Position numbers and translations under genes: made by a program
Part shown: positions 1 through 7,427 of the stretch, one piece after another
How positions within the stretch are numbered: the first letter of the stretch is position 1
How the letters are laid out: every line of letters starts with the position of its first letter
Assembly: GCA_021784595.1 (NCBI GenBank)
Contig: JAJYHT010000076.1
Span: 1-45,011 of the forward strand
Direction: 5' to 3'
From: Bacillota bacterium
GTDB lineage: Bacteria > Bacillota > Sulfobacillia > Sulfobacillales > Sulfobacillaceae
Length of the DNA: 45,011 nt
The notes under the pieces: model-generated
The model's database searches: none
The model's input: the letters and a program-made list of their open reading frames with translations, nothing else
Told to the model about the DNA's origin: nothing

Positions 1-1
1 G

Positions 2-496
2 GCTCGCTACGATCTCATATTAAGCTCGGGCGGTGTTTCGGTCGGCGATTTCGATTTGGTTAAAACCGCATTGCAACAACATGGCACTCAAAATTTTTGG
101 CGCGTCAATATGAAACCAGGCAAACCTGTTGCCTTTGGACATTATCGCGACACCCCATTTTTTGGATTGCCGGGCAATCCTGTATCGGCCTTAGTGACTT
201 TTGAACTTTTTGTCCGTCCTATGATCCGCCAAATGCAAGGGGACTTCCGGTGGCCCCGATTAGTCCTCCAGCTACCGCTTTTGGAAGACTTCACTGAAGT
301 CGCAGACCGCCGCCACTATGTGCGCTGCCAAATCCGCCGAGATTCTTTAGGTGCTTTAGGTGTCATCCCGAGCCCGGATCAAGGTTCGGCCATTCAAACC
401 TCATGGCTGCAAGCTGACGGGTTAATGGTGATCCCTGAACATACCGGCCCTTGGCTGCGTGGTGCGACGGTTGCCGTCATGCTGTTGCATTCTTGA
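2..496 (+). CDS. moeA: Molybdopterin molybdenumtransferase, C-terminal part (5' end outside window)
   Basis: The reading frame is open from base 2 and begins inside the MoeA/MogA-like domain with the SSGGVSVGDFD signature, followed by PGKPVAFG and GLPGNPVSA, all typical of MoeA. The last ~75 residues match the C-terminal beta-barrel domain (MoeA domain IV). MoeA inserts molybdate into adenylylated molybdopterin in the cytoplasm to finish molybdenum cofactor. Only about the last 164 residues are in the window, so start, operon partners and regulation cannot be seen. The family is unambiguous; a MoeA-like paralogue cannot be excluded from the C-terminal part alone. Confidence 0.93.
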   Translation, partial: ARYDLILSSGGVSVGDFDLVKTALQQHGTQNFWRVNMKPGKPVAFGHYRDTPFFGLPGNPVSALVTFELFVRPMIRQMQGDFRWPRLVLQLPLLEDFTEVADRRHYVRCQIRRDSLGALGVIPSPDQGSAIQTSWLQADGLMVIPEHTGPWLRGATVAVMLLHS

Positions 497-766
497 ACGT
501 GGGATCCGCAATTCGGTAATTGAACTTAATTTTTCCCCAAGGACTTCTCACTTATAGGCAAAGTCGCATTTTATGATTGATCCGACAAGACCGTCATATC
601 ACGCAAAACCGGATTGCGGTGATGGATTACCACTTCTATTAGGCTATTCAGCTTCAATGGGACCGGCACGCAAGTGAGCGCAATCTTTAGACGCCCTGTT
701 GCGGCAATGGGGGCCGTGGGATGGATGTAATGCTGAATGAACGGCTGCATATGAAAGGAGACCCCC

Positions 767-1597
767 ATGGGCACATTGGCTTTCATTCCGCGTTTGCAGC
801 AACTGACTGGTTTCGCGGAGATGCTTCGGTCATGTACAAAAATGGACCGGCGTTCCCTATTTCAACTTGTAACAGATCTCAGTAACCAGGAGGTGGACAA
901 CCTCCTCTACAATGGACTCTGTTCCCTGCAATCTCCGGCAGAAGTCTGGGAGAACGCTATGGCCGCAGAGAAGTCACTTGGCCTCGAATCCTTCGTGCGT
1001 GATACCATCGTGGACCTGCAGTCATACTATCCGTCCGGCGGTGATTTGGCGGTGGAACTGTATCCGATGGACGCTAATGACCAATTTGGGCGGCAAAAGT
1101 TGGGAGGCGTATCGGCGTGGACAAGTTGGGAAGGCACCCCGATTCATTTGGTCGTCTATCCGGCACCTGAAACGATACCGCGGCTCAAATCCACGGTGGT
1201 TCACGAGTATCATCACCATTATCGCACCCTGGCATTGAACAATGGCCATGATCGCATCCCATTGCTGGAAATCCTGATTCGGGAAGGCATGGCGGAACAC
1301 TTCGTAGCGGAAGTTCTCGGTGACTCCGCACGGGGGCCGTACGCCGCGGTTCTCAGCCGGTCGGAAGCACAATCGCTGTGGCAGAATACCTACCGGGACC
1401 GACTGTTCTCGAGTGGAGATGACCATGTGAACCCCTATATATTCGGTGGCGGCGCAAGCAGCCTGCCACTATGGGCAGGATACTCGATGGGATACCACTT
1501 AGTCGACTGGTATTGGGATTTGCATCCGGACCTTTCAGTGAAAGACCTTACCCGTCTCGATGCAGAGTGTTTTGTTCCGGCGACTGAACAGATCTAG
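767..1597 (+). CDS. DUF2268 (YjaZ-like) predicted zinc-dependent peptidase
   Basis: The protein has 276 residues and no signal peptide or membrane segment. HEYHH at residues 146-150 is an HExxH zinc-peptidase motif, and a glutamate downstream (E173 or E177 in REGMAEHF) fits the third zinc ligand. This arrangement, with a C-terminal W-GYSMGYHLVDW segment, is that of DUF2268 predicted proteases. The ATG at 767 has an AAGGAG ribosome binding site 9 bases upstream, which fixes the start. It lies alone between moeA and a decayed stretch, so context gives no clue to its substrate. The peptidase fold call is fairly safe; the physiological role is unknown. Confidence 0.8.
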   Translation: MGTLAFIPRLQQLTGFAEMLRSCTKMDRRSLFQLVTDLSNQEVDNLLYNGLCSLQSPAEVWENAMAAEKSLGLESFVRDTIVDLQSYYPSGGDLAVELYPMDANDQFGRQKLGGVSAWTSWEGTPIHLVVYPAPETIPRLKSTVVHEYHHHYRTLALNNGHDRIPLLEILIREGMAEHFVAEVLGDSARGPYAAVLSRSEAQSLWQNTYRDRLFSSGDDHVNPYIFGGGASSLPLWAGYSMGYHLVDWYWDLHPDLSVKDLTRLDAECFVPATEQI

Positions 1598-2280
1598 CGT
1601 CAGCTGAGCCGTTCCAATTGGGAGAAAATGTTTCATAACCGAATTCTTGTTTTTGGTTCTAAGGCCTTAAGCACGGTGGACGAGGGATACCAGGTTCCGG
1701 CGGCTTCAACGCCCGCGCCGAGCGAGCCTGGCACGCGTGGAAGTCGCTCCGAGTGAGGGAACTGAAACAGGACTCCACCACCGGACTCGCGAAAGTCCCT
1801 ACTTTTTGGTCTGCGGTAAATGACTTGCCCCGGGTGGTGACGGGGCGCTGAGCTAAGGTGCCGGGTTTGACGTCCTGCTAAGCCTCGGTGCCCACCACGT
1901 GGGTGTTCCGTCCTCGCCAGGCGCCCAACTGTTTCATCGACCACCTCCGCTTGACGTTACCGTCTTCGCAGTTGATCGGGACGATTTTCCATTAAACCCT
2001 GCTGCGGCTAGATCCCAAAGGTCTCAACGTAGAGCCTGATGTCGCTTTGACCTACGACCAGATTCGGACCTGTCCATTTGACCGTGCTACCCTCACCCTG
2101 GATACTTCCGCTTTGGCAGATGGTAACCGGTGACAGCAGTGAGCGTTACGGAACTTAAAGGGCGGCTCGTACCTGATTGATCGGTTGCGCCAATACGGCT
2201 CCGATCAACAGAAAACTCTTTCGAGCGTACCCCGCAATGCCCAGGCGCAGACCAACCATGCAATGGGCTCCCCATAAAGG
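1598..2280. other. Non-coding / decayed stretch
   Basis: About 680 bases without a convincing gene. Short open stretches occur in both strands, for example a forward frame ending at the TAA near 2275, but none has a ribosome binding site plus recognisable protein sequence, and stops interrupt every longer frame. The GC content and codon-like texture resemble old coding DNA, so decayed genes or an old mobile element are likely. I could not identify the parent. Confidence 0.4.
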
Positions 2281-2310
2281 TTAGCCCTATTCCAACATTT
2301 CCCGTATACT
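2281..2310 (+). promoter_or_regulatory. Candidate sigma-A promoter of the PspA gene
   Basis: TATACT at 2305-2310 is a good -10 hexamer, 26 bases before the ribosome binding site. The best -35 is the weak TTAGCC at 2281-2286 with 18-base spacing, so activation or an alternative sigma factor is possible. Confidence 0.4.
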
Positions 2311-2341
2311 AGAATCAGCAATAAGATAGGGAGGGTTACTG

Positions 2342-3076
2342 ATGGCAGGATTACTTGATCGGGTCAGGACTATTCTGGGTGCTAAGGCCAATAAGGCATT
2401 AGATGCTATGGAAGATCCCACCGAAACTATCGAATATTCCTATGAACAAATGCAGCAAGCATTGCAAGAAACCAGACGTCACATTTTGGAAGTCGCCACC
2501 GCCAAGAAACAGTTGGAAATGCAGGCCTCCAATTTACAACAAAAAGTTACCCAATATGATCAGGACGCAAGAGATGCTGTGCAGTCGGGACGCGATGATT
2601 TGGCTCAGCAGGCCTTGTCTTTGAAAACCACTATGCAACAGCAGGTCCAGGATCTGCAAACCCACATTGAACAAACACAAACCGAAGAAGACAAACTCAC
2701 TCAAGCTCAACACAAATTGGAGCAACAAATAGAAACCTTTGGCACTCAAAAAGAAGTCATGAAAGCGCAATATTCCGCTGCCAAAGCCGAGGTGCAGGTA
2801 GGAGCAACGCTCACCGGCATCACACAGCACGCTCAAGATATCAGCGGCAGCCTTCAGCGAGCCCAGGATAAAATCTCCTCAATGCAGGCTAGAGCATCCG
2901 CCATCGACGAACTTGGAGCTAATCCTGATTTTAATAGTCTCCCTTCGTCGTCCCATACCGACAGCATTCGCCAACAATTGGACGCTGCTAAAGCCAGCAC
3001 CGCGGTGCAAGACGAACTGGCAAAACTAAAAGCTGAAATGCAGCTTCCTCCCAGTTCCCCATCCACACCCTCTTAA
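2342..3076 (+). CDS. pspA: PspA/IM30 family membrane-stress protein
   Basis: The 244-residue protein begins MAGLLDRVRTILGAKANKALDAMEDP, the conserved amphipathic N-terminus of PspA/IM30/LiaH proteins, and continues as an almost uninterrupted Gln/Lys/Glu-rich coiled coil (about residues 25-160), then a short second helical region and a Ser/Pro-rich tail. Family members are ESCRT-III-like proteins that coat and stabilise the cytoplasmic membrane under stress. GGGAGGG ends 6 bases before the ATG. The gene is monocistronic: decayed DNA lies upstream and a large hairpin follows immediately. No pspF, liaRS or other PSP regulator is nearby, so inducer and partners are unknown. Confidence 0.9.
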   Translation: MAGLLDRVRTILGAKANKALDAMEDPTETIEYSYEQMQQALQETRRHILEVATAKKQLEMQASNLQQKVTQYDQDARDAVQSGRDDLAQQALSLKTTMQQQVQDLQTHIEQTQTEEDKLTQAQHKLEQQIETFGTQKEVMKAQYSAAKAEVQVGATLTGITQHAQDISGSLQRAQDKISSMQARASAIDELGANPDFNSLPSSSHTDSIRQQLDAAKASTAVQDELAKLKAEMQLPPSSPSTPS

Positions 3077-3087
3077 AAGACCGTTAC

Positions 3088-3132
3088 GGGTCCTAGTTGG
3101 TCCAGCGTGCAATGTTGGACCAACTAGGACCC
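3088..3132 (+). terminator. Perfect 17-bp stem-loop after pspA
   Basis: Left arm 3088-3104 and right arm 3116-3132 are perfectly complementary (17 of 17) around an 11-base loop, 11 bases after the pspA stop. No T-run follows, so it may be a factor-dependent terminator, an RNA-stabilising 3' hairpin, or a bidirectional terminator shared with the convergent dapB transcript. Confidence 0.6.
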
Positions 3133-3373
3133 ACCTTGGCAATCAATTCACCCTTGGCCCCGCCCTCTGCGCTTTGATGATGAGGCAACGGTTTCTAGCT
3201 TATTCCGATTTTTGCTGCACAAACCCCAAACCCTGCACTGGTAAACGTCGTGGTGATGGTGTCAGAGAAGACTGGGCTTCGGGACATGCATAGCGCATAT
3301 GCCAGATAGCAGGGTCTGTTTGTGCCAACTTCGATCGTTTAGGAGGGAAAGCTGAACAGTCGATGATGAGTGG

Positions 3374-4189
3374 CTATTGGTCTGGATTATTCAAAAATAG
3401 CAATGTATCCAATCCCCGTACGATTCCAGATACCTGCCCCACCTTTCTCGCTGCTAGGAGTGTGCCGGCGACATAGGGAGAGGCATTTTGTCCCGCCTCG
3501 TGATGAATCGTCAACCGCTCATCGGGCATGCCAAATAGGACATCGAAGCCGAGAATATAGCCCGGCAGTCGCACTGCATGAACAGTCGTGCCTTGAATGT
3601 CCGCTCCGCGAGATTGTGGCCGCCCAATCACGTTCTCGCGGGGCACAAATATATCAGGCTGACGGATGGCGCTGAGGCTTTCCGCCAATTCTTGTACCGT
3701 GCCCCCGGGAGCATCGACTTTGCTCTGACTCGCGTATTCCACAATTTCCCACGAACCCAAATATTGTGCTGCCATAAGAGAGAAATGTTTTGCCAGTGCC
3801 GCTGTAAGAGAAAAATTTCCCGCAGCCACCACACCTTTTCCTTGCCGCCGCGCTATCTCATCAATCTCCTCAAAGTCTTGTGCGGTCAGCCCCGATGTGC
3901 CAATCACAACGTGGACCCCACTCTCTAGGGCGGTGATGGCGTGCTGTTTGACTACGGTGGGGTGAGTGTAATCAATCAGCACATCGCAAGCTGATGTCAA
4001 GGCTTCAGGAACCGTGCCCGCGACCACTACGCCGCAAGGAGAAAGTCCTAAGACCTCGCCAATGTCTTGGCCTGCATGACTGCGGCTGACGGCGCCCACT
4101 AAGACGAATTCTTCCGATTGGATCAGGGCGCGAGTCACGGCACTGCCAGCCCACCCAGTAGCTCCTGCAACGGCAACGCATATTGCCAT
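3374..4189 (-). CDS. dapB: 4-hydroxy-tetrahydrodipicolinate reductase
   Basis: DapB reduces 4-hydroxy-tetrahydrodipicolinate with NAD(P)H in the diaminopimelate/lysine pathway, which supplies peptidoglycan and, in spore formers, dipicolinate. The chosen start gives 271 residues, the normal family size: N-terminal Rossmann segment AVAGATGWAGSAV, then IDYTHP, GTSG, AAGNFSL, VDAPGGT and a C-terminal FDVLFGMPDERLTIHHEA segment, all DapB hallmarks. I start at 4189 because GAAGGG lies 9 bases upstream of that ATG; longer frames to 4198 or 4273 add non-conserved residues. The gene stands alone, converging on pspA. The glycine motif reads GATGWAG rather than the common GxxGRMG, a minor variation. Confidence 0.92.
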   Translation of the reverse strand: MAICVAVAGATGWAGSAVTRALIQSEEFVLVGAVSRSHAGQDIGEVLGLSPCGVVVAGTVPEALTSACDVLIDYTHPTVVKQHAITALESGVHVVIGTSGLTAQDFEEIDEIARRQGKGVVAAGNFSLTAALAKHFSLMAAQYLGSWEIVEYASQSKVDAPGGTVQELAESLSAIRQPDIFVPRENVIGRPQSRGADIQGTTVHAVRLPGYILGFDVLFGMPDERLTIHHEAGQNASPYVAGTLLAARKVGQVSGIVRGLDTLLFLNNPDQ

Positions 4190-4247
4190 AGACAACATCC
4201 CTTCGGTTGTGCGTGTTGAGCCTGTGGTCATCGTTGAACCGTTAACT

Positions 4248-4275
4248 ATTTTATCATCGATGGCAATTGGCACAA
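4248..4275 (-). promoter_or_regulatory. Candidate promoter of dapB
   Basis: On the reverse strand TTGTGC (4275-4270) and TAAAAT (4253-4248) are separated by 16 bases and lie about 60 bases upstream of the dapB start. The -10 is good and the -35 is moderate. Confidence 0.45.
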
Positions 4276-4358
4276 AGCTCTTGATCTACTCTGTGACTTG
4301 GAAAACGCTTTAATCATCTGCGACCGTTTGCTTTCTCCGGCCCTCAGGGCGGTGCCCG

Positions 4359-4594
4359 CTAAGAGGGTTGTTTGGTTGGGGGCAATAAAATTTCATTGAT
4401 CAAGACACGCTGAGGCTGACCAATGGCATAGGCAATAGCGGCAGCAATATCTTCCGGTTTGTGCCACTATAGACGGCGCCACCCATGCCCACGCGATGGC
4501 CCGCGACCGATGAGATGTTGATGACGTGGCCGCGTTGTTGCCTTTCCATGATAGGTAAGGCTGCGGCAATGCCATACAGCCGATCGGGGTCATG
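4359..4594 (-). pseudogene. Short-chain dehydrogenase relic with internal deletion
   Basis: Reading the reverse strand, one frame gives [11 protein letters not shown], then [12 protein letters not shown] and VYSGT, the strand-5/active-site region of a classical short-chain dehydrogenase/reductase with the YxxxK tyrosine. It then jumps, out of frame, to [18 protein letters not shown] and INEILLPPT before the stop at 4359. In intact relatives roughly 70-80 residues separate these two pieces, so an internal deletion has joined them and shifted the frame. The 5' half of the gene is missing where the insertion-sequence fragment abuts at about 4590. No function remains. Confidence 0.8.
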
Positions 4595-5013
4595 GGCGCG
4601 TGGAAAGGCGGGTCGTGCGGAGCACGACGGTGCTGAATGACTACCTAGACTGGCCGCATCTCGGGCAAGTCTTTCGCATCGATCGCCATGTCACCGATTT
4701 GGATGGAGGCAACCCGCGCGACGAGGTGGCGTTGGGCATCACCGATCTGACCCCGGATCAGGCCGATGCCGCCACGATCGGGTGCCTCGTTCGCGGGCAT
4801 TGGGGCATCGAGACCCGCCTCCACTGGGTTCGCGACGTGGTCTATGATGAAGACCGCTCCCAAGTGCGCACAGAGAATGGGCCGCGTGTCATGGCCACTC
4901 TCCGTAATACGGCCATTAGCTTGCTCCGTCACGTGGGGGTGGCCAATATTCAACGCGCCGTGAATTATTTGCATCGACATCCGCAACAGGTCGCACGCAT
5001 ACTCTTCCCATAA
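4591..5013 (+). pseudogene. ISAs1-family transposase, C-terminal fragment
   Basis: The frame from 4591 reads HGRVERR, then [18 protein letters not shown] and RGHWGIETRLHWVRDVVYDE, DRSQVRT, and PRVMATLRNTAI, the C-terminal third of ISAs1-family (IS4-related, DDE) transposases. The glutamate of GHWGIE fits the last acidic residue of the catalytic triad. The N-terminal two thirds, including the first two catalytic aspartates, are absent, so the protein cannot transpose. Homology starts at the HGR motif, exactly where the dehydrogenase relic stops, placing the deletion junction near 4590. The frame itself is intact to its natural stop. Confidence 0.87.
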
Positions 5014-5028
5014 TTCCCTGCGGAATCC

Positions 5029-5177
5029 ATGCGATATTTTTCCCGGTCGTAAACGACCGGTGAACTTCCATTTGGGACGCTAGGTGGCCGTTCTCAGCTG
5101 ACCTCGTTGGGGTTTCGTTCAAGGGCCCGACTCCCGAAAATCGCTACAGCTTGCATCACGACTTTGACGTTATCTTG
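5029..5177 (+). repeat. 149-bp direct repeat, copy 1 (IS right end)
   Basis: It is identical to 7182-7330 except for one base (T versus C within GGGACG[T/C]AGG... about 53 bases in). This copy sits directly behind the transposase fragment. It contains the hairpin CCGGTCGTAAACGACCGG near its left end. Confidence 0.95.
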
Positions 5178-5190
5178 AGTTTTAGTCGGC

Positions 5191-5424
5191 TACCGTGGAC
5201 CGTTTACCGTATACGGTAGATCCCCTTGTCTGCCAATATTCCGAGCCTCTTGACAGATTCGGGGTCTCCGCCGTCCTAGAGCGTAGCATGGGTCAACATT
5301 CCGACGGATCAAGATCTCCAAGACGCCAAAAACTATCTAACCTCGTGAAGACAACCATCGTATAGCAGCGGCGCATGCGAGAGCCTCGGAATCTTGTTGG
5401 GCTTACCGTATACGGTCCACGGTA
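5191..5424. repeat. MITE-like element or paired operators with inverted ends
   Basis: Left end 5191-5218 reads TACCGTGGACCGT + TTACCGT + ATACGGTA. The right end 5404-5424, read in reverse complement, gives TACCGTGGACCGT + ATACGGTA. The two ends therefore match in inverted orientation, differing by a 7-base TTACCGT insertion. A second, inner inverted pair (ATTCCGAGCCTCT at 5238-5250 against the complement of 5379-5392) supports a single ~234-bp unit. There is no open reading frame and no obvious target duplication. Each end also contains the palindrome ACCGTATACGGT, so operator function is an alternative. Confidence 0.55.
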
Positions 5425-5522
5425 AACGTAGACCTCTTCTCTTTAAATCGCACCAACATAAACCCACAAATTCGCGTATGATAAGACGTAAAGAGCCGGT
5501 GCCTACGGAGGGATTGCACAGG

Positions 5523-6071
5523 ATGTCACGTTCATCAGCAGTGGTCGATACAGGTTTTTGGGGTACGTGTTGCCGCCTCGGTATTCACCTGTACTTAACG
5601 CGTATTTGGCCCGATCCGGTACTGGTTCCCGGTGCTGTCATGGCTGAAATTTTTAGACAGCCTGCGTTCATGACAAGCCCTGCCGCCGCCTCATGGGCCG
5701 CATGGGGCCCGTTGTATCGTGACCAAGCCGAATTCCTAAATGCTTTCCTGCAACGCACAGTGCAACCCAGCAATCCGAACCGCAGCCACATGACGCTATT
5801 TCACCCCGGAGAGCGGGCCGTTATCGACTTGGCCGTGGAGCTACACGCCGATGCATTAATCGACGAACAGAAGGCCCACGACCACGCCATCACCCAAGGA
5901 TTGGATGCCCTCAGCGTACCAGAATATCTTGTGATTTTGCTCAGAGAGGGTATACTCACGGTAACGCAAGCCGTCACCGCCTTTCAGCAGTTGGTGGCAT
6001 TGGGCCGATCACCACAACCGTTCATCGATTGGGCTCGATACCAATTACAGGCACAAGGAGGGCAGATCTAA
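5523..6071 (+). CDS. PIN-domain toxin-like protein (DUF3368/VapC-like)
   Basis: The 182-residue protein has the scattered acidic residues of PIN ribonucleases: D9 in AVVDTG, E42 in PGAVMAEI, E97 in HPGERAVIDLA and D114/E115 in ALIDEQKAHDHA, followed by GLDALSVPEYLVILLREGIL, the C-terminal pattern seen in DUF3368 proteins. Such proteins are predicted Mg-dependent RNases that act as toxins. I start at 5523 because GGAGGG lies 10 bases upstream; a frame from 5394 begins inside the MITE-like element. Its stop overlaps the next gene's ATG by one base, so the two are translationally coupled. Usual antitoxin-toxin order is reversed here. Toxicity is not shown by sequence. Confidence 0.75.
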   Translation: MSRSSAVVDTGFWGTCCRLGIHLYLTRIWPDPVLVPGAVMAEIFRQPAFMTSPAAASWAAWGPLYRDQAEFLNAFLQRTVQPSNPNRSHMTLFHPGERAVIDLAVELHADALIDEQKAHDHAITQGLDALSVPEYLVILLREGILTVTQAVTAFQQLVALGRSPQPFIDWARYQLQAQGGQI

Positions 6072-6409
6072 TGGCGATCAATCGACAACACAACACGGAC
6101 GTAGATGACGCTACCATTGATCAATTACGTACGCAAGTCGATATGTCGCGTGAAGACGCCCGAGCCCTTGTAAAGCAAGAAGGGTTAGACGGGTTGCGTA
6201 TTCGCGTCGCGGCGAAACTTTACGCGACGGCATACCTCACGAGTGGCGAAGCAGCTGATCGTGTAGGCCTTCGCAACCGCGGATTGCTACTCCAGTTCCT
6301 CGATGAGAATCATATTGGGCCCGTTCCCGACCCCATGAAGAGTCCCGAACAGGTCCGAGAGGAACTCGACGAACGGATGGAAGCCCGATTAAAGCGCTGG
6401 GAATCATGA
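6071..6409 (+). CDS. UPF0175-like antitoxin partner
   Basis: The 112-residue protein contains RIRVAAKLYATAYLTSGEAADRVGLRNRGLLLQFLDENHIG, matching the UPF0175 pattern (helix, LY-x-SGEAA helix-turn-helix, FLxxL). UPF0175 proteins are commonly found next to DUF3368/PIN proteins and are thought to be their antitoxins. The ATG at 6071 overlaps the upstream stop, and GGAGGG at 6058-6063 is 7 bases before it. An earlier ATG at 6029 in this frame would overlap the toxin gene and lacks a site. A charged C-terminal helix ends the protein and could be the toxin-binding tail; this is inference. Confidence 0.7.
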   Translation: MAINRQHNTDVDDATIDQLRTQVDMSREDARALVKQEGLDGLRIRVAAKLYATAYLTSGEAADRVGLRNRGLLLQFLDENHIGPVPDPMKSPEQVREELDERMEARLKRWES

Positions 6410-6445
6410 CAAAAGCTGAGGGACACATTCCGAAGTCCTTTGCTC

Positions 6446-6505
6446 TACAGGTACTTTACAGGTCGCAATAGCAAAGGATATAACACAGGTAAATAACCTG
6501 TAAAG
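6446..6505 (+). promoter_or_regulatory. ACAGGT operator array
   Basis: Three direct copies of (T/C)ACAGGT at 6446-6452, 6457-6463 and 6484-6490 and one inverted copy ACCTGTA at 6496-6502 lie within 57 bases. The first two are 11 bases apart, one helical turn; the last two form the palindrome ACAGGT-5-ACCTGT. A longer inverted pair CTTTACAGGT/ACCTGTAAAG spans 6454-6505. The right arm runs into the ribosome binding site of the next gene. The layout fits cooperative binding by a ribbon-helix-helix dimer, and the next gene encodes such a protein. Confidence 0.6.
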
Positions 6506-6516
6506 GAATGACCACA

Positions 6517-6856
6517 ATGGCCCCGTCCTAAAGCGCCCGAAGGCCCGCAACGCACCCAGCGCATTACCCTCTATTTGACGGATCCCGAATGGCAGGCCGT
6601 GCATGAAGTGGCCGCTCGCGAACAACGCCCGCTCACCCAGGTCTTCTTGCGGGCCTTAACAGCATGGCTCGACCGTTTGTCGGAACCCGTCCCCCGTTGG
6701 CAACAAGCCCGATCGGAACGCATCATGGACGCCACCTCGGAAGAATTGGTCGGCTGGGTCTGTGGCCGCAGCGACGCCTTTTGGACGCCATGGAGTGCCG
6801 CCATGTATCCCGATCAGTGCCCGGTCTGTGGCAGTCGCGAGTTGAAACGCACCTAG
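6517..6856 (+). pseudogene. Ribbon-helix-helix protein with zinc-knuckle tail, frameshifted near its start
   Basis: The ATG at 6517 has AAAGGA 9 bases upstream but reads only MAPS before a stop. Removing one C from CCCC at 6521-6524 gives MARPKAPEGPQRTQRITLYL, continuing into TDPEWQAVHEVAAREQR, LTQVFLRALTAWLDRL and a C-terminal CPVCGS pair, about 112 residues. RITLYLTDPEW followed by two helices is a CopG/Arc-like DNA-binding fold. So this is an intact gene with a one-base insertion, a sequencing error, or translational slippage. A TTG start at 6575 would lose the DNA-binding beta strand. The operator array upstream suggests autoregulation. Confidence 0.6.
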
Positions 6857-7181
6857 GGTGGCATCATTCAGCGACAACAGCGGACCTCGTCGGGCAACGT
6901 GGGATTGGGCGTGCGGCAACCGCCGCAATAAGAATGGGACATAAAAATGCATCGAGAATGCGAATTGGGAACGGCTCAAGGATTTCCTGACGGATGGGAT
7001 GCCGTTGCATTAATTGGCGGAGTCTCAACAATTTTACAGAGCCAGCGTGCGGTCCGAATCGGTTCTTAGTCGTATTTTTGTGTTGTGGATTGCTTACCGC
7101 AGTTGTCATCACGCAGACGGCTGCCCCCGATGGTCCAAAATTGGACTGTTGACCCCTATAGAGATTCAGCGCTCCTCGTCT
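6857..7181. other. Non-coding stretch before the second IS end
   Basis: About 325 bases with no gene I can support on either strand: the open frames are short, lack ribosome binding sites, and do not resemble any family I know. It probably represents mobile-element debris given its flanks. Confidence 0.4.
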
Positions 7182-7330
7182 ATGCGATATTTTTCCCGGT
7201 CGTAAACGACCGGTGAACTTCCATTTGGGACGCCAGGTGGCCGTTCTCAGCTGACCTCGTTGGGGTTTCGTTCAAGGGCCCGACTCCCGAAAATCGCTAC
7301 AGCTTGCATCACGACTTTGACGTTATCTTG
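7182..7330 (+). repeat. 149-bp direct repeat, copy 2 (solo IS end)
   Basis: 148 of 149 bases match 5029-5177, in the same orientation, but with no transposase sequence before it. It ends at the same terminal base as copy 1. It finishes 23 bases before the rpmE -35 element, so the accessory region stops right at the conserved core operon. Confidence 0.95.
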
Positions 7331-7353
7331 CGGATCCGATCCATGTTACGTTA

Positions 7354-7382
7354 TTGTCAGCTAAAAGCGATTTTGATATACT
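7354..7382 (+). promoter_or_regulatory. Sigma-A promoter of rpmE
   Basis: TTGTCA (7354-7359) and TATACT (7377-7382) are separated by exactly 17 bases and lie about 45 bases before the rpmE start, an arrangement close to consensus. Confidence 0.75.
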
Positions 7383-7427
7383 GTTGAACGATGTCTCTAA
7401 GTGTCGGGTTGGAGGAAGGTGAAAGTA

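Larger units (their letters stand above)
4591..5177 (+). mobile_element. Truncated insertion sequence (ISAs1 type), right part only
   Basis: The transposase fragment is followed by about 164 non-coding bases whose last 149 recur at 7182-7330. Both copies end at the same base (5177 and 7330, ...TTATCTTG) and then diverge, which marks the right terminus of the element. The left end is missing. Confidence 0.75.

Noticed and set aside
571-786. Reverse-strand open frame between moeA and the metallopeptidase gene
   Set aside because: It overlaps the start and ribosome binding site of the forward gene and shows no conserved pattern.
5394-5522. Upstream extension of the PIN protein
   Set aside because: The added residues are encoded by the MITE-like right end and there is a better start at 5523 with a strong ribosome binding site.
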